This document shows positions 1 to 20,777 of a stretch of 64,000 nt of DNA, in pieces. Position numbers and translations under genes: made by a program. Within the stretch, counting starts at the first letter, position 1. Each line of letters opens with the position of its first letter. The notes under the pieces were generated by a model. That model was not told the origin of the DNA and made no database searches. It was given only the letters and a program-made list of their open reading frames with translations. The stretch comes from Hypomesus transpacificus (lineage: Eukaryota; Chordata; Actinopteri; Osmeriformes; Osmeridae): the NCBI RefSeq assembly GCF_021917145.1, contig NC_061074.1:12257772-12321771 (forward strand), written 5' to 3'.

Positions 1-169
1 ACCTTCTCTGGGTCAGAACCTATCCTGCTCCTAAACCCAGCTCCCTCACAGCTTACACATTATATCAGATGATTACAGGCACAGGCACCACCTGTTAGTC
101 ACAGTCTACATGAAGTTAATTTCCCTTCCGCTGTTGGCCTCCTTAAACAAGGCCAAAGCTCACACTGAC

Positions 170-437
170 TGAATGTCTTTAAAAACTATTTACATTTTGC
201 ACTACACTCAATTCCTGTAATATTTGTATTTTATATTGTATTCCACTTAGTATTGCTAGTTCCACTTAGTATTGCTAGTTTATGTATCCTTGGTATCCTT
301 AGTATAGTTAGACCACATATTTAAATTTAAGATTCCTATATGTTTACTGTATGCACCTTCCTGCCAAAGCAAATTCCTTGTCTGTGCAAACTTTCATGGC
401 AAATAAATCCCATTCTGATTCTGATTCTGATTCTGAT
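170..437 (+). mobile_element. 3' tail of an L2/CR1-like LINE or a SINE sharing that tail
   Basis: The segment ends in AAATAAATCCCATTCTGATT followed by tandem TGATTC units (to about 437). It includes TGCCAAAGCAAATTCCTTG, a pattern I recognise from the 3' ends of teleost L2/CR1-type elements. It is 5'-truncated with no coding part. A 20-base duplication (TTCCACTTAGTATTGCTAGT) lies at about 241-281. Confidence 0.6.
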
Positions 438-1518
438 ACTGTGTAATTATGTTGTAATTAACAACCCTAACCAACAGAATTAGATTCAGATGTACAAAGG
501 ATAGCAGTGGTATTGGTCGTTTTTGTCTTTACAACATTTCTAACACAGTTTATTGAGGATAAACAGTGAGTTCATGGCAAATTATAGTGTGTCAATATTT
601 ATTGTGTGTTGCTTGCTCATGTTTGATTCAGGTATGTTGTTTATTTCGTCAAGTTGTCTTTTAAGGACATTTAAACATGTACAGTATAACACCTTTCAAC
701 ACTTTATGTTCTGAATGGTGTGTAATCAGACTAGCTCTTTGTTTCTACATGTTATATACAATCAAAGTGAAAAACACACAATCAAAAAGCTTAAATAAAA
801 AGCAAGGTGATGCATCCACTTCAACATAATAAATAAATTAACACATCAATTATAACACCCGAAAAAAAACATTTTTGTATAAATACAGTCAAGCAAAGAC
901 AGTTTTTGTCTTTGATCAGTTTAGGTGGCTTTGGTTGATATGAGAAGACTGGAGGCATGAAAAACATTCCAAATACTGATTCATAAAAGCAGATTAAACA
1001 GAATGCTGTTACCAGGGTTGAATCCCAAATCATCGGATCGAGTTGGTGATGGATTAGAGCGCCATTTCTAACTATAAAACATAAAATTACGCTTCTTTGT
1101 TTGATTTAATGATGGATGATAACAGAACATGGATTGAGGTGAATGAAACAGCAGAATAGCATCCCTGCTGAGTCAACTGCTGAAGCTGAATCAGCTCCTG
1201 AAAACCACGTCAGTGACTGATACATGTCCTTCACAGAACGCTGATCCCAGCTGGACAATCAGAATACTTCAGATTAAACACGGTCAGACCACAGACTACT
1301 GTATCTATAGATCTTGACTAGGATTACACATGAACACAACACCATGTGATGGATGTGGACAGATCCATTGCCACTTCCTTTAGTCTAGACAAGCCTTTTC
1401 TTATTTCCTCTTCTTGTCTGTTGAAACACCATAGTCTCCCCTTGGGGTAAATAAAGTACCCTCTGCTACTAAGTCACAGCGTTACTTTATGAAGTCCCTA
1501 GCAGCAGATCCTACCAAC

Positions 1519-1529
1519 GACAGACAGAC

Positions 1530-1618
<89 letters not shown>

Positions 1619-1645
1619 AAAGCAGGCAGACAGGCAGACAGGAGT
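1519..1645. repeat. (CAGA)n microsatellite
   Basis: About 25 tandem CAGA units followed by degenerate CAGG/CAGA copies. Confidence 0.95.
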
Positions 1646-4551
1646 ATAGTCAAAAAGGAATACAGACAGACTAGTTCCGGTAGTATTTTGTTCCTACACT
1701 GAGTCACCACTAAATTTGACTGAAGCACATCTCCAGTCTCTGTCTCAATCTGAATCACCTGGATTACAGTCTAGGTGTCTGCTGTAGTTGTCCATCTGAT
1801 TCCCCCCACACCAGTCTTTATGTTCAATTCACCACCAGCATGAAACAGGATATGTTGAAAAATAATGTTTCTATCCTTAAATACTGTAACTGTATCTCAT
1901 CAATTTTCAAGTAACACCCTTGAGTGTGAAGATGCGTGCTGACAGAAAAAACATCTGAGAGGACATACAGAACCATCCTCGGTTCCTGTGGTATCCGCAA
2001 ATCAAAACACACCTTACACAATTACACGTTTTTTAGAGAACCACGACACAAAGACGAAATCCCCTCATAACACTTTCAGAACTGAATTCATATATAAGAT
2101 TATTAAACGATTACCAACTGCATGGGTTAAATAGAAGCTTGTGGATAGGAAGTTTGTTTGGTTGTTTTACCAATGTAAATGTTCTCAGATTGAATAAGCT
2201 GTGAGTGGCACATATTACAGTGTTGTATATATCAAATATTCACCCGCAACACGTTTCTACTGTTTGAAAGAACAGAGTGAGAGACCTAACTATGAACACA
2301 GAACCACCCAAATGGCTTTGCAAAAGCACATCAAACTCATCTAGCTTGTTTTTTTATGTTTTTTTTTTTTTAAGTAAAGGGGAGTTTGCTTTAGTTGGGA
2401 GAACCCTGAACACCTGCTCTGAATCCAGTTAGCAACACCATCTCCACCCCCGTCCTGCCTCCCAGTTTCTATCCTTCCTGTTTGAAGACGAAGCTTGTCA
2501 TTAAACTAATCCTGAGCTGCGCTTGCAAGATTGAAACATTCTTAAATAGCGTGTCGACGCTCCCATCCCATCCCATCGCATGCCCCCACCCCCATTATCC
2601 CAGTCCCCCCCTCGACCAAACGGTTCCCAGTCCCAATGAAGTAGGATGTCCTCTAGGTACCTCCTGTACCTCCCTGTTGTGTGCTACTCTGTCTCTCCCT
2701 GCACAGACACACGTCACGAGTAGCAGAACATCCACAACTCCCATTAGAGGAGACCCTCCACCAACTTGTCCTCTTTTGGAGACTTCACAATAAAAGAGTA
2801 GTAACTGTACAGTTCAGAATTGGCACTTGACAATCATAATTACATAACGGATGACCTCAGACTGTACTGTTGCTGTTCTTTAATCTCGTCTGATCTGGAA
2901 AATGCAGTGTTGTCAAGATGGCCGCTCTCTCCAGATCTCATCCAGGTTTCCCGCCTCTCTCCCTCCATGAGTTTGTCTTTGAGGTGTCTGCTAGTGCTTG
3001 CCCCCACAGTGCCCTCTAATCACAGTCTGAGGGCAAATATTTTCAGTGTGTGCGCAGGGGTGTGTGTGTGTGTGCATATATGTGGGTATGCATTTATGTA
3101 GGTATGCATCTACTGTAAGTGGGTATGTGTGTGTTCATATATGTATGTGTGTGTGTGTGTTTATGTGTGTTTGGGAGCCCTTCAGTCCAGAGACAGCAGA
3201 GGCTGCATGTTTTCCTCTTCACTCTTCACCTTGTCTGTTCTTTTTAGAACTCCTGGTTCTACCACCGACTGAGACCTGGAGAACATGAAACAAACATGGC
3301 TGCTGTTAGAGATGGGCACTGGCCAGGGAACCAACACCAGCTGACCCTTCTCAAACAAGGTCTACTGTCATGGTGGAACATCTGAGGCTGTCTAAAAGTA
3401 ATTCTCAATCGTCAAACATTCATTCTGGTAGGACCATAAACAAGATTCAAACCCACAACTGTAAGGGTCACCAAAACTGAGAATCATGTTGGGTAAATGT
3501 TGTCACAGAACCAGCTCTGGTACACCAGAAGCCCTGATACTGTGCGTACGAGCTGTAAACTGGAAGAGGAGGATGAGGAGGAAGATGAGGAGAAGGGAGA
3601 AGCAGAGGAAGGGGGGAATGTGGAAGAAGAGGAAGACAATGAGGAAAAAGATGTAATGGAGGGTGAGGAGAAAGAAGGAAGAGGAGTTGTGCAGTAGAAC
3701 ACGGTGCTCAGATCAAGGTCAGTGAAGATTGGTTGTATAAATGCAGCTCAAAAATCCCTTAGCATGAAATTTTGTAGAGACCTTGGGTCATGTCCAATAT
3801 TCTCACACACACAGGCGCACAGGCCCGCACACACATTTACGCATAAACAGACTGAACACAGTGAAACATACCCTAACAAACAGAGAGAGGGTGAAGGGGA
3901 AAGAGAATGTGAGGGGGGGAAGGAAATAAAATCATTGAGTGAAACAGAAAGAGAGAAAGAGAAACAAAATGATAGCCAGAGGAAAGGAGAGACACACAGA
4001 CAAACCAAACCATTATAAAAACCAATCCCCTCACACAATGAGAACGCACATTGCTTGATGCACTCAGACCCGAAAGGTTGTTTTTATCAGAAAATGTGAC
4101 TCTGGGACAGTGTGTCTTTAACCTATATGTGATGGATTCCTGTAATAGAAGTCTAAGCTGCTTTGGGGAGCTCGAGCCAGGCTAGCGTTTATCAGACGGG
4201 CAGAGATCTAGGGCAGCATGCTCACCAGTCTCTGCCGTGACAGAGACACAGCACCGTCATAACGGCCATAACAGCAGCACAACTACAACCCATAAAGGGG
4301 GAATATACACACACACATACACACATGTACACACACACACACACAGTTTCACCTTTGCAGGAGATTGAGGCCAAAGCTAATAATGTTGAGGTAGTACAGC
4401 AAGTCCACTCAGGAGGGTTACAAACCTCTGTGATTTTGCAGCTCAGATTGATGACAGTCGGAGATTAACATTTGAGTTTTAGACAGCTGGTACCTTTACT
4501 TGAAGGCATCGATTATTACACTGACACACATGCAGGAGTACACCTACACAC

Positions 4552-4560
4552 AGACACACA

Positions 4561-4610
<50 letters not shown>
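4552..4610. repeat. (CA)n microsatellite
   Basis: CA dinucleotide run with one CCC interruption. A smaller CA run lies at 4306-4345. Confidence 0.95.
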
Positions 4611-4613
<3 letters not shown>

Positions 4614-4854
4614 AGTAGTCTCCAGTGACGTGTGTGTGCGCTGTGTTTTAATGAGCTAATGTACCATATGAGCCAGTATGGTCTTCCTGACCTTTGTGCC
4701 TGCAGGGTGTCTGCAGGGTACTGATCTCAGTGGAGGCCGGAGACGATAGCTCAGACAGCTGTGTGTCTCCTCACATCATACCAGAGCTGCTGGTGAATCA
4801 CTGGAAGGACACTCTAGCATGTCTGGTCTCTGTATGTCAACTAAACAACCAGGA

Positions 4855-4990
4855 CGATATGATGCAGTAGCAGTATGTTCTAGAAGCAGGATAATTATGA
4901 TGCAGTAGCAGTATGTTCTAGAACCAGGATAATTATGATGCAGTAGCAGTATGTTCTACAACCAGGATGATATGATGTAGTAGCATTACG
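4855..4990. repeat. Minisatellite, about 39-base unit, just over three copies
   Basis: Units carry GATGCAGTAGCAGTATGTTC then TAGAA(G/C)CAGGATAATTAT. Later copies diverge. Confidence 0.85.
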
Positions 4991-5507
4991 TTCGAGCAGG
5001 TCTCTCTCAGACTCTCGCTCATACAGCAGGTCTGGCGCCCACGGCCACTGATATCACTCCATCACAGTTCCTCACGCTCTATAAAGTAGAGCGTTCTCAA
5101 ACTGCACTCAGTGGCTGCTGATCAGGGTGCACACATGGGCGTTCCCACACAGACCACAGACACACTCACTCATTGAGCAAAAGCATGTCATCAGCCATGT
5201 TGCTGAATGCTCATTTCATGACCCAGTAAGTCCAGACAGCCTTCCCCGAAGAAAGACACTGAGACAATGGACTCTTGAAACACACACGCACAATCATTTC
5301 TACATGCCTAATTTGTCGGATCCGAAAAAAATCGGTGTCACATACATTTACAGCAACTGTTATGGAGGCGGTTCAGTGAAGCTCACTAGTATGATTTCCC
5401 TGCAGACAGAGACACACACCCAGCTCATAATCCGGGCTTTCGTTCGGCGGCCTAGTTTGAGCACATGAACATCCAAACCAGCCCAGCTTCAAGCCTGGCT
5501 ATCCTAC

Positions 5508-13015
<7,508 letters not shown>

Positions 13016-13034
13016 CGTTCCTGTAACAACTGCT
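13016..13034 (-). promoter_or_regulatory. CLVS2: Putative 5' UTR and acceptor of CLVS2 start exon
   Basis: Just upstream of the CLVS2 ATG the minus strand has a pyrimidine-containing stretch with two candidate acceptor AGs within about 25 bases. A non-coding first exon spliced to this one is therefore likely, as in human CLVS2. I could not identify that first exon in the 13.1-17 kb region. Confidence 0.35.
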
Positions 13035-13973
13035 ACAACCAAAAGAGCACAAATGGGAGGTAAAATGGTAACGATAAAAAGGCTACCGAAAAGGAAGCCG
13101 TCAACTATGACTGCGTCACGCAGAGTAGCCTGCTCTAGATCTTTAGAGTTCCTTTGAAGATTTCTAATGACAACCGGTATTCGGGGGCCTGTGATGCTCG
13201 GTGCAACTCAAGCTCTATTCACTTTCTGGGTAGCGCCATTCCACCTGTATGTAACATTTGACTTGAACTTTCCACTCGTCCGTCGGCACTCTGATCATTT
13301 TGTTCTCCCTAGCAAATCTAACAACAACCTTTGTTGATTTTTTTAAACTGACTCTCCAAGCAACATGCTATCACAGGATCAGCTTCCAATTGCATCCAGC
13401 CTGTCGGTTGTCTTGGTAGCCCAACCTCACCAAACAGCCGCTATACCATCCATCCCCACCCCTATATACTATTATGTCTACAATTGCCACGAAAACATGT
13501 CACTATCCTACATTAAGCAGTCAGGCAATGCGGCACCCTGCAGCAAGTTCGAACAGAACTCTTCTGTCTAAACGCATCTCAATTTGCGATGCTGCTGGCA
13601 CAGTTTCCCAGAAATGGGTTGAAATTTAAAGTCTGAAGGCGATATAATATTCCGTCGACATCCTTACTCCATTCTGATAATCTATTTCCATCCTGTGGTT
13701 TTCAGTGGAAATACTGGAAAAAGATATCGGCCCAGGTCCGCGTCCCGTTTGTTCTGTGCGCCCCGCTGCTCCGGTTCCGTGGCGGATGGTTTACGTCAGT
13801 GCTGCTGCTGTTTCCGTTTTGTTGCTGGTGAAAGTGACTAAAATCCATCGCTCCGGTGATCCAGTCAGTCTGGCCGTCATCACATGCATGGCGGAGGAGG
13901 AGGAAAGAGAGAGGCTGACTAAGGGAGGAGGGGAGTCTCACCCGATCTTTATTCATTGCATCCCAACACCTGC

Positions 13974-14236
<263 letters not shown>

Positions 14237-15239
14237 GACACGTAGCCACTCTGTTGATTCATCTTCTATCATCATATTCCGAGCAAACACAACACACCAG
14301 ATCTCCGCTCACTACAAAGATGGTGTGAAGTTGACATAACCTTTGAGGCCAACAGTAGTTCTATGCGTTGTAACCTCTGCCTGACATCCTTTATAAATCA
14401 ATATAACGAAACTGTTGTCAGATCCTTTGAAAAACATGTATCCAACCGTATTCATATTTATCAAAACGGTGTATCATTGTGAAACTTAATATTCAGATCC
14501 CGTGTATATTCTGTCGACTGCAATCAGCTTAATTTCTCTGGTCTGATTGATTGCTGGCAGACGGACCCCGACCGAGTGGGCTTTGTTTAGGTGAGGTTGT
14601 TTCAAGCGACCCTAAGTCCTCCTCAGCGCGGGTAAATAATTAGCCAGCACCATGTCTGGTCCAGTAAGACTAATTGTTATAACCCTCTCCAACTGGAAAA
14701 AATTACACAGGTTTACCAAGCCATTGTGAAACTCAGTAGACCAGGGTAAGGCATGTCGCAGCGCAGACACATAAACACACACACACACACACACTCATAA
14801 GTGTGGGGAGTCTATAATATATATAATAATTTATATTTCAACCTGTGGAAATCCATGTTTTTGTTTGTTTGTTTTTTTATCAACCGTGGCTCATTTGCTT
14901 CCAGGCTTTACAAATCAGTGGCCGTTGTTCAAAGTGGAGCCCGTCACGCATTGTGTTTGTGCTGTGCCTGCTTTCTCGAGACAGTCATGCGTCAAAAGCT
15001 GCTTGTGTGTTGAGGTGGTGTGCATGGTTCATTGATTCACCAGTTAGCTTGCTTTGTTGTTGTTGTTTAGTTACATTTCACAGTTCAGACACAATAAGTT
15101 ATGTTGTCTTGTTGTCAGCCTCTCCCGTGCTTGTCACATTACTGCGAAACGTCGGAGTGTGGAGGCAGATAAGGGCCAGAATGGATAATGTCCTGAACTG
15201 GCACTGGGACCCGAGGGGAGTAACCAGGGGTGGGATGGT

Positions 15240-15288
15240 GGTGGAGGGGGGGGGGGGGGGGGGGGGTTGGGGGGGGTGACAGCTGAAC
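15240..15288. repeat. G homopolymer-rich run
   Basis: An almost continuous G run of about 24 bases followed by TT and further Gs. Such a tract can form a G-quadruplex and is also hard to sequence, so its length is uncertain. Confidence 0.9.
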
Positions 15289-17092
15289 AGTGAAAGGGAG
15301 GAAAAACAGACTCCCGGGAGAGAGTGAGAATGGGCAGCCGATAATTGCAGAGCTCCTCCGGGGTTATGGTCAGGCAAATCAAATGAATTATGCACCCGCA
15401 TAGGAAATTACATTGGGTTGTGTAGTGGCTGCGCAGCTGTCAGTTTTGAAGTGGCCCCTCTGAATTGGCACTTTGGTATTTCAATGGCTGATAGGCCTGA
15501 TAGGGCATAGGCCTAGAATGTCGTCTAATGTTAGATTTTTGTTTGTCTCAATGTATCTGCTCTTCCCTGGCATTTAGAATGACATTCAACTGCTATTGGA
15601 CCACAATATATCGGTGTGAAACTCTATCAATCTATCCAAGGCTAGTAAAGGCTATCTTTCTGGAGGGGCCTATAAAAGCACGTGTTTTTCCATGACCATC
15701 TTGCGCCCAATATTTAGTGTCATTAAATGTCTCACTGCTGTCTGAGTAAGCCAAAGCGTGAGTCCAGCACTACCGTGACCAATTCAGCACCAGAGTGAGT
15801 GGACAGCGCCATGGCCATTCTGTCAGAGAAGCCGCAGCAGAGTCACCTTGTCCGACATGCACTTGTTCCTGTAGACATACAGTCTTGTAATGTTAGTTTG
15901 GCGTATTCCACCCCAATGCCTCGACCTCTAACCAGTTTCAAAACGTGATGGTGTGAAAATGTCTGGTCTGTTAGCTGGGAATCACGGCTTTACCCGGGGG
16001 GGCTTATCTCCTCTTCCAGCTGTTTCGAGAAGAAGTGAAGAGAGAAGGCCTATGGGGGAAATAGTATTCTGGGCATTCATCCAATTAATCAAAAGTCCGT
16101 TTGTTTAAGCCGACACGTAACGGACACAATTCAATTTAACATACTCCTCTTTATTGTCGAACTTAGGTGTCATTTCTTCTCAACTCAACGCTGTTGGAAA
16201 CAAGCGGTTGGGTCCAGTGCGGCAAACTGCACAGACCAGCTAGCATCAGCGCTGTCCGGGTGAGCTCGGCTTCCATACTCGCATCCTCAGTCCTAGACAG
16301 TGATTCAGATAGTAGTGGTGTTGTTGGTTTAGCTGGGGCACACCCTGGGGCATCTCTAATCGCTCGCTGGGTGTGTGCACATGTTCTGATGGAACAAAAA
16401 ACATGTGCTGCTGTAGAAGTGATATATTCAACGCCATATGGTCGGCCGGCATGCGCCTGCGGGTCCGGCCGGATGTCGCTATGTGACATCTGGGCGAATT
16501 AGGATGAGCTAACATGCTAATGGTTTTGTGTGTAGTCCTATGCGAATGCTGTCTGTGTGTGTTCGTGTGTTCTATAGCCGGACAGTCTCTAGAGTAAAAA
16601 TGTATTACTCTTGGTTCAAGCAACTTGCTTTAAGTCTGTGACGTACAGACATACAGACATCACAGACATGCACACACAACAAATTGCCTGTGTGTTTAAT
16701 TTGGTCTCAAATGTAGACACTAACAAGCTATTGTTCATCCTCTTCTTCCTCAGTTTCCTATTGGTAGTCTGAGTCTGGTCACATCGTACATTTCCAGTGG
16801 CAAAATATCTAATTAAATAGAAAGCACTGCACGATGTAAATGGATTAACCAGACAGTCATCAGTGCTAATTCTGCCCTAGTGCCAGCTATAATAATGCTG
16901 TCAAACGGATGAAGTACATATTCGCCGCCTAACGGTGGCAGTATTGCAGCATGGACATCCTTTATCTGAAAATCGGTTCACAGTCACCATAGACACAAAC
17001 TATAAACGTGCCAATGAGTACTGCATATCATGGATCTCCTCCATCAGAAAATAAGAAATAGTTTGCATTGTTTGTATTCAAATTGCAAAAAT

Positions 17093-17104
17093 ACCAGTAC
17101 TGAC
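17093..17104. repeat. LINE target-site duplication, 5' copy
   Basis: ACCAGTACTGAC here is repeated exactly at 20322-20333 on the other side of the LINE, as expected from target-primed reverse transcription. Confidence 0.75.
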
Positions 17105-20100
17105 TCAAAAAACCAACCATGAAGAAATACAACAATGGTTCTCAGTTGCCCCTGCCCGGAAGCGGGTCACCGGGGCCCCCCCCTGGAGCCAGGCCCGGGG
17201 GTGGGGCTCGATGGCGAGCGCCTGGTGGCCGGGCCTTTTCCCATGGGGCCCGGTCGGGCACAGCCCGAAGAGACAACGTGGGACCCTCTTCCAGTGGGCT
17301 CACCATCCGCAGGAGGGGTCATGGGGGTCGGGTGCAGTGTGAGACGGGCGGCGGCCGAAGGCGGGGGCCTTGGCGGTCCGATCCTCGGCTGCAAAAGTTA
17401 GCTTTAGGGACGTGGAACGTCACCTCGCTGGCGGGAAAGGAGCCTGAGCTGGTGCGCGAGGTAGAGAGTTTCCGGCTAGATATAGTCGGCCTCGCCTCGA
17501 CGCGCAGCGTGGGCTCCGGAACCAGTCTCCTTGAGAGGGGCTGGACTCTCTTCCACTCTGGAGTTGCCCTTGGTGAGAGGCGTCGAGCTGGGGTGGGAAT
17601 ACTGGTTTCCCCTCGGTTCGGCGCCTGTACATTGGGGTTCACCCCGGTGGACGAGAGGGTAGCCTCCCTCCGCCTTCGGGTGGGGGGACGGGTCCTCACT
17701 GTCGTTTGTGCTTATGCACCAAACGGCAGCTCAGAGTACCCACCCTTTTTGGAGTCTCTGGGGGGGGTGCTGGAAAGCGCTCCTCCTGGGGATTCCCTCG
17801 TCCTCCTGGGGGACTTCAATGCTCATGTGGGCAATGACAGTGAGACCTGGAGGGGCGTGATTGGGAGGAACGGCCCCCCCGATCTGAACCCGAGTGGTGT
17901 TTTGTTGTTGGACTTCTGTGCTAGACACGGTTTGTCCATAACGAACACCATGTTCAAGCATAAGGGTGTCCATATGTGCACCTGGCACCAGGACACCCGA
18001 GGTCTCAGTTCGATGATCGACTTTGTAGTCGTGTCATCGGACTTGGGGCCGCATGTCTTGGACACTCGGGTGAGGAGAGGGGCGGAGCTGTCAACTGATC
18101 ACCACCTGGTGGTGAGTTGGCTTCGATGGTGGGGGAGGACGCCGGTCAGGCCTGGCAGGCCCAAACGTAATGTGAGGGTCTGCTGGGAACGTCTGGCGGA
18201 ACCCTCTGTCAGAAGGAGCTTCAACTCCCACCTCCGGGAGAGCTTCGATCATGTCTCGGGGGGGGCCGGGGACATTGAGTCCGAATGGGCCATGTTCCGG
18301 GCCTCCATTGTTGAAGCGGCTGACCGGAGCTGCGGCCGCAGGGCGGTCGGTGCATGTCGCGGCGGTAACCCTCGGACCCGGTGGTGGACTCCGGAGGTGA
18401 GGGATGCCGTCAAGCTGAAGAAGGAGGCCTATCGGACTTTATTGGCTGGTAGGACTCCAGAGGCAGCTGATGTGTACCGGCAGGCCAAGCGGAACGCGGC
18501 TTTGGCGGTCGCGGAGGCAAAAACCCGGGCATGGGAGGAGTTCGGCGAGGCCATGGAGAATGACTTCCGAACGGCTTCAAAAAGGTTCTGGACCACCATC
18601 CGGCGGCTCAGGAGGGGGAAGCAGTGCTCTGTCAACACTGTATACGGTGGGGATGGTGCGCTGCTGACCTCGACGGGGGACGTCCTGGATCGGTGGAAGG
18701 AATACTTCGAAGACCTCCTTAATTCCACCAACACGCTTTCCGACGTGGAGGCAGAGTCTGGGGACATCGGGGGGGGCCCTTCTATCTCTGGGGCTGAGGT
18801 CGCCGAGGTGGTTGAAAAGCTCCGCGGTGGCAGGGCCCCTGGGGTGGATGAGGTCCGCCCGGAGTTCCTTAAGGCTCTGGATGTTGTAGGGCTGTCTTGG
18901 TTGACACGACTCTGCAACATCGCGTGGACATCGGGGACAGTGCCTCTGGACTGGCAGACCGGGGTGGTGGTTCCCCTCTTTAAAAAGGGGGACCGGAGGG
19001 TGTGCTCCAACTTTAGGGGGATCACACTCCTCAGCCTCCCTGGGAAAGTCTATTCAGGGGTCCTGGAGAGGAGGGTCCGTCGGATTGTCGAACCTCGGAT
19101 TCAGGAGGAGCAATGTGGTTTTCGTCCTGGCCGTGGAACAGTGGACCAGCTTTATACCCTCCGCGGAGTCCTGGAGGGTACATGGGAGTTCGCCCAACCA
19201 GTCTACACATGTTTTGTGGATTTGGAAAAGGCGTTCGACCGTGTCCCTCGGGGGCTCATGTGGGGGGTGCTCCGAGAGTACGGGGTACCGGATTTCCTGA
19301 TCGGGGCTGTCCGGTCCCTGTACGACCGGTGCCAGAGTTTGGTCCGCATTGCCGGTAGTAAGTCGAACTTGTTTCCGGTGAGGGTTGGACTCCGCCAGGG
19401 CTGCCCTATGTCACCGATTCTGTTCATTACCTATATGGACAGAATTTCTAGGCGCAGCCAGGGTGTTGAGGGGGTCCGGTTTGGTGACCTCAGGATCGGG
19501 TCGCTGCTTTTTGCGGATGATGTGGTCCTGTTGGCTTCATCGGGCCGTGACCTTCAGCTCTCACTGGAGCGGTTCGCAACCGAATGTGAAGCGGCTGGGA
19601 TGCGAATCAGCACCTCCAAATCTGAGGCCATGGTAATCGACCGGAAAAGGGTGGAGTGCCATCTCCGGGTCGGGGAGGAGATCCTGAACCAAGCGGAGGA
19701 GTTCAAGTATCTCGGGGTCTTGTTCACGAGTGAGGGAAGAATGGAGCGCGAGGTCGACAGGCGGATCGGTGCGGCGTCCGCAGTGATGCGGGCTCTGCAT
19801 CGGTCCGTCGTGGTGAAGAAGGAGCTGAGTCGAAAGGCGAAGCTCTCTATTTACCAGTCGATCTACGTTCCTACCCTCACCTATGGTCACGAACTATGGG
19901 TAGTGACCGAAAGAACGAGATCGCGAATACAAGCGGCCGAAATGAGCTTTCTCCGTAGGGTGTCCGGGCTCTCCCTTAGAGATAGGGTGAGAAGCTCGGT
20001 CATCCGGGAGGGGCTCAGAGTAGAACCGCTGCTCCTCCGCGTCGAGAGGAGCCAGCTGAGGTGGCTCGGGCATCTGATTAGGATGCCTCCTGGACGCCTC

Positions 20101-20321
20101 CCTGGTGAGGTGTTCCGGGCACGTCCCACTGGGAAGAGGCCCCGGGGAAGACCCAGGACACGCTGGAGGGACTATGTCTCTCAGCTGGCCTGGGAACGCC
20201 TTGGGGTCCCCCAGGAAGAGCTGGCGGAAGTGGCCGGGGGGAGGGAAGTCTGGGCCTCCCTGCTTAGGTCGCTGCCCCCGCGACCCGATCCCCGGACAAG
20301 CGGCAGATGACGACGACGACG
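17105..20321 (+). mobile_element. Near-complete non-LTR retrotransposon (single-ORF LINE, APE type)
   Basis: The segment is GC-rich and very unlike its AT-rich flanks. It encodes an apurinic-type endonuclease followed by a reverse transcriptase in one uninterrupted frame, and ends in a short (GAC)n tail at 20308-20323. It is flanked by an identical 12-base direct repeat, ACCAGTACTGAC, at 17093-17104 and 20322-20333, which I read as the target-site duplication. The first bases of the 3' copy overlap the GAC tail, so 10-12 bases is the safe length. The simple-repeat tail and single ORF resemble RTE-like elements, but I am not sure of the clade. Proteins of this type are very abundant in teleost genomes, where they are often misannotated as craniofacial development protein 2-like. 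The element sits upstream of CLVS2 and antisense to it. Confidence 0.9.
17119..20310 (+). CDS. LINE polyprotein: endonuclease plus reverse transcriptase, 1063 codons
   Basis: The reading frame has no internal stop. The N-terminal endonuclease domain (about residues 93-335) shows WNV with N100, an [11 protein letters not shown] motif, DFNAH (D232, N234, H236) and STDHH (D327, H328), all typical of APE endonucleases that nick the target DNA. The reverse transcriptase covers about residues 560-830. It has [19 protein letters not shown] (catalytic D701), [15 protein letters not shown] (residues 798-801, catalytic D800 and D801) and KYLGVLF. The C-terminal region has conserved [11 protein letters not shown] and [14 protein letters not shown] motifs. 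No RNase H domain or zinc knuckle is evident. The only upstream Met (17119) lies in about 30 bases of AT-rich sequence before the family-like protein begins near GSQLPLPG. The true start is therefore uncertain and translation may not begin at this ATG. Confidence 0.9.
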   Translation: MKKYNNGSQLPLPGSGSPGPPPGARPGGGARWRAPGGRAFSHGARSGTARRDNVGPSSSGLTIRRRGHGGRVQCETGGGRRRGPWRSDPRLQKLALGTWNVTSLAGKEPELVREVESFRLDIVGLASTRSVGSGTSLLERGWTLFHSGVALGERRRAGVGILVSPRFGACTLGFTPVDERVASLRLRVGGRVLTVVCAYAPNGSSEYPPFLESLGGVLESAPPGDSLVLLGDFNAHVGNDSETWRGVIGRNGPPDLNPSGVLLLDFCARHGLSITNTMFKHKGVHMCTWHQDTRGLSSMIDFVVVSSDLGPHVLDTRVRRGAELSTDHHLVVSWLRWWGRTPVRPGRPKRNVRVCWERLAEPSVRRSFNSHLRESFDHVSGGAGDIESEWAMFRASIVEAADRSCGRRAVGACRGGNPRTRWWTPEVRDAVKLKKEAYRTLLAGRTPEAADVYRQAKRNAALAVAEAKTRAWEEFGEAMENDFRTASKRFWTTIRRLRRGKQCSVNTVYGGDGALLTSTGDVLDRWKEYFEDLLNSTNTLSDVEAESGDIGGGPSISGAEVAEVVEKLRGGRAPGVDEVRPEFLKALDVVGLSWLTRLCNIAWTSGTVPLDWQTGVVVPLFKKGDRRVCSNFRGITLLSLPGKVYSGVLERRVRRIVEPRIQEEQCGFRPGRGTVDQLYTLRGVLEGTWEFAQPVYTCFVDLEKAFDRVPRGLMWGVLREYGVPDFLIGAVRSLYDRCQSLVRIAGSKSNLFPVRVGLRQGCPMSPILFITYMDRISRRSQGVEGVRFGDLRIGSLLFADDVVLLASSGRDLQLSLERFATECEAAGMRISTSKSEAMVIDRKRVECHLRVGEEILNQAEEFKYLGVLFTSEGRMEREVDRRIGAASAVMRALHRSVVVKKELSRKAKLSIYQSIYVPTLTYGHELWVVTERTRSRIQAAEMSFLRRVSGLSLRDRVRSSVIREGLRVEPLLLRVERSQLRWLGHLIRMPPGRLPGEVFRARPTGKRPRGRPRTRWRDYVSQLAWERLGVPQEELAEVAGGREVWASLLRSLPPRPDPRTSGR

Positions 20322-20333
20322 ACCAGTACTGAC
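20322..20333. repeat. LINE target-site duplication, 3' copy
   Basis: This is the second copy of the 12-base repeat, directly after the (GAC)n tail of the element. The first two bases could instead belong to the tail. Confidence 0.75.
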
Positions 20334-20731
20334 CATGTAGTAGGCCCATAGACCACCCATAATTTTGAAGCGTGGAGAGGAATAGACCAGTAGACCTGTA
20401 GATCAGAGCAAACTAGGGAAGCTCCAGATATGAGACACGAAGAACCATTGCTGATGTAATCACACATGTACAATGACACAGGCATGTGTGTACATCATCA
20501 TCTCATTTGACACATATTGTAGGGGGATCTATGAAGGCCTTAGTGACATTGCTGGTAAAAAAAAAAAGTGCTATACATATACATTGTCTTCGATTGGATT
20601 TGATATATTAAACTGACATATAGTATATATCACACACGGACTACTGCACCATGTGTAACAAGGCAGGTCATTGAGATTAACAGCGAAGGAACACAGGCAC
20701 TCAGCAGTAATGAGAGTACCCGACCACCTCC

Positions 20732-20777
20732 ACACACACACACACACACACGCACACACACACACACACACACACAC
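20732..20777. repeat. (CA)n microsatellite
   Basis: CA run with one CG interruption. Confidence 0.9.

Larger units (their letters stand above)
438..5507. other. Intergenic or CLVS2 3' region with no recognised gene
   Basis: I see simple repeats (listed separately), a GA-rich stretch at 3550-3690 and CA runs, but no exon. The missing last CLVS2 exon was looked for by its expected residues (SQSVV..., ...LLSLD) on the minus strand and not found. A divergent version could be hidden here. Confidence 0.5.

Noticed and set aside
1489-1758. Asp-Arg-Gln-Thr and Cys-Leu-Ser-Val repeat proteins
   Set aside because: Translations of the CAGA microsatellite on each strand.
15670-15690. TATAAAA plus CACGTG as a plus-strand promoter
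   Set aside because: No plus-strand exon follows, and such a short match is expected by chance in a window this size. Kept only as a note in the region entry.
17135-20485. Many shorter open frames on both strands inside the LINE
   Set aside because: Shadows of the GC-rich retrotransposon frame; they lack domain motifs of their own.
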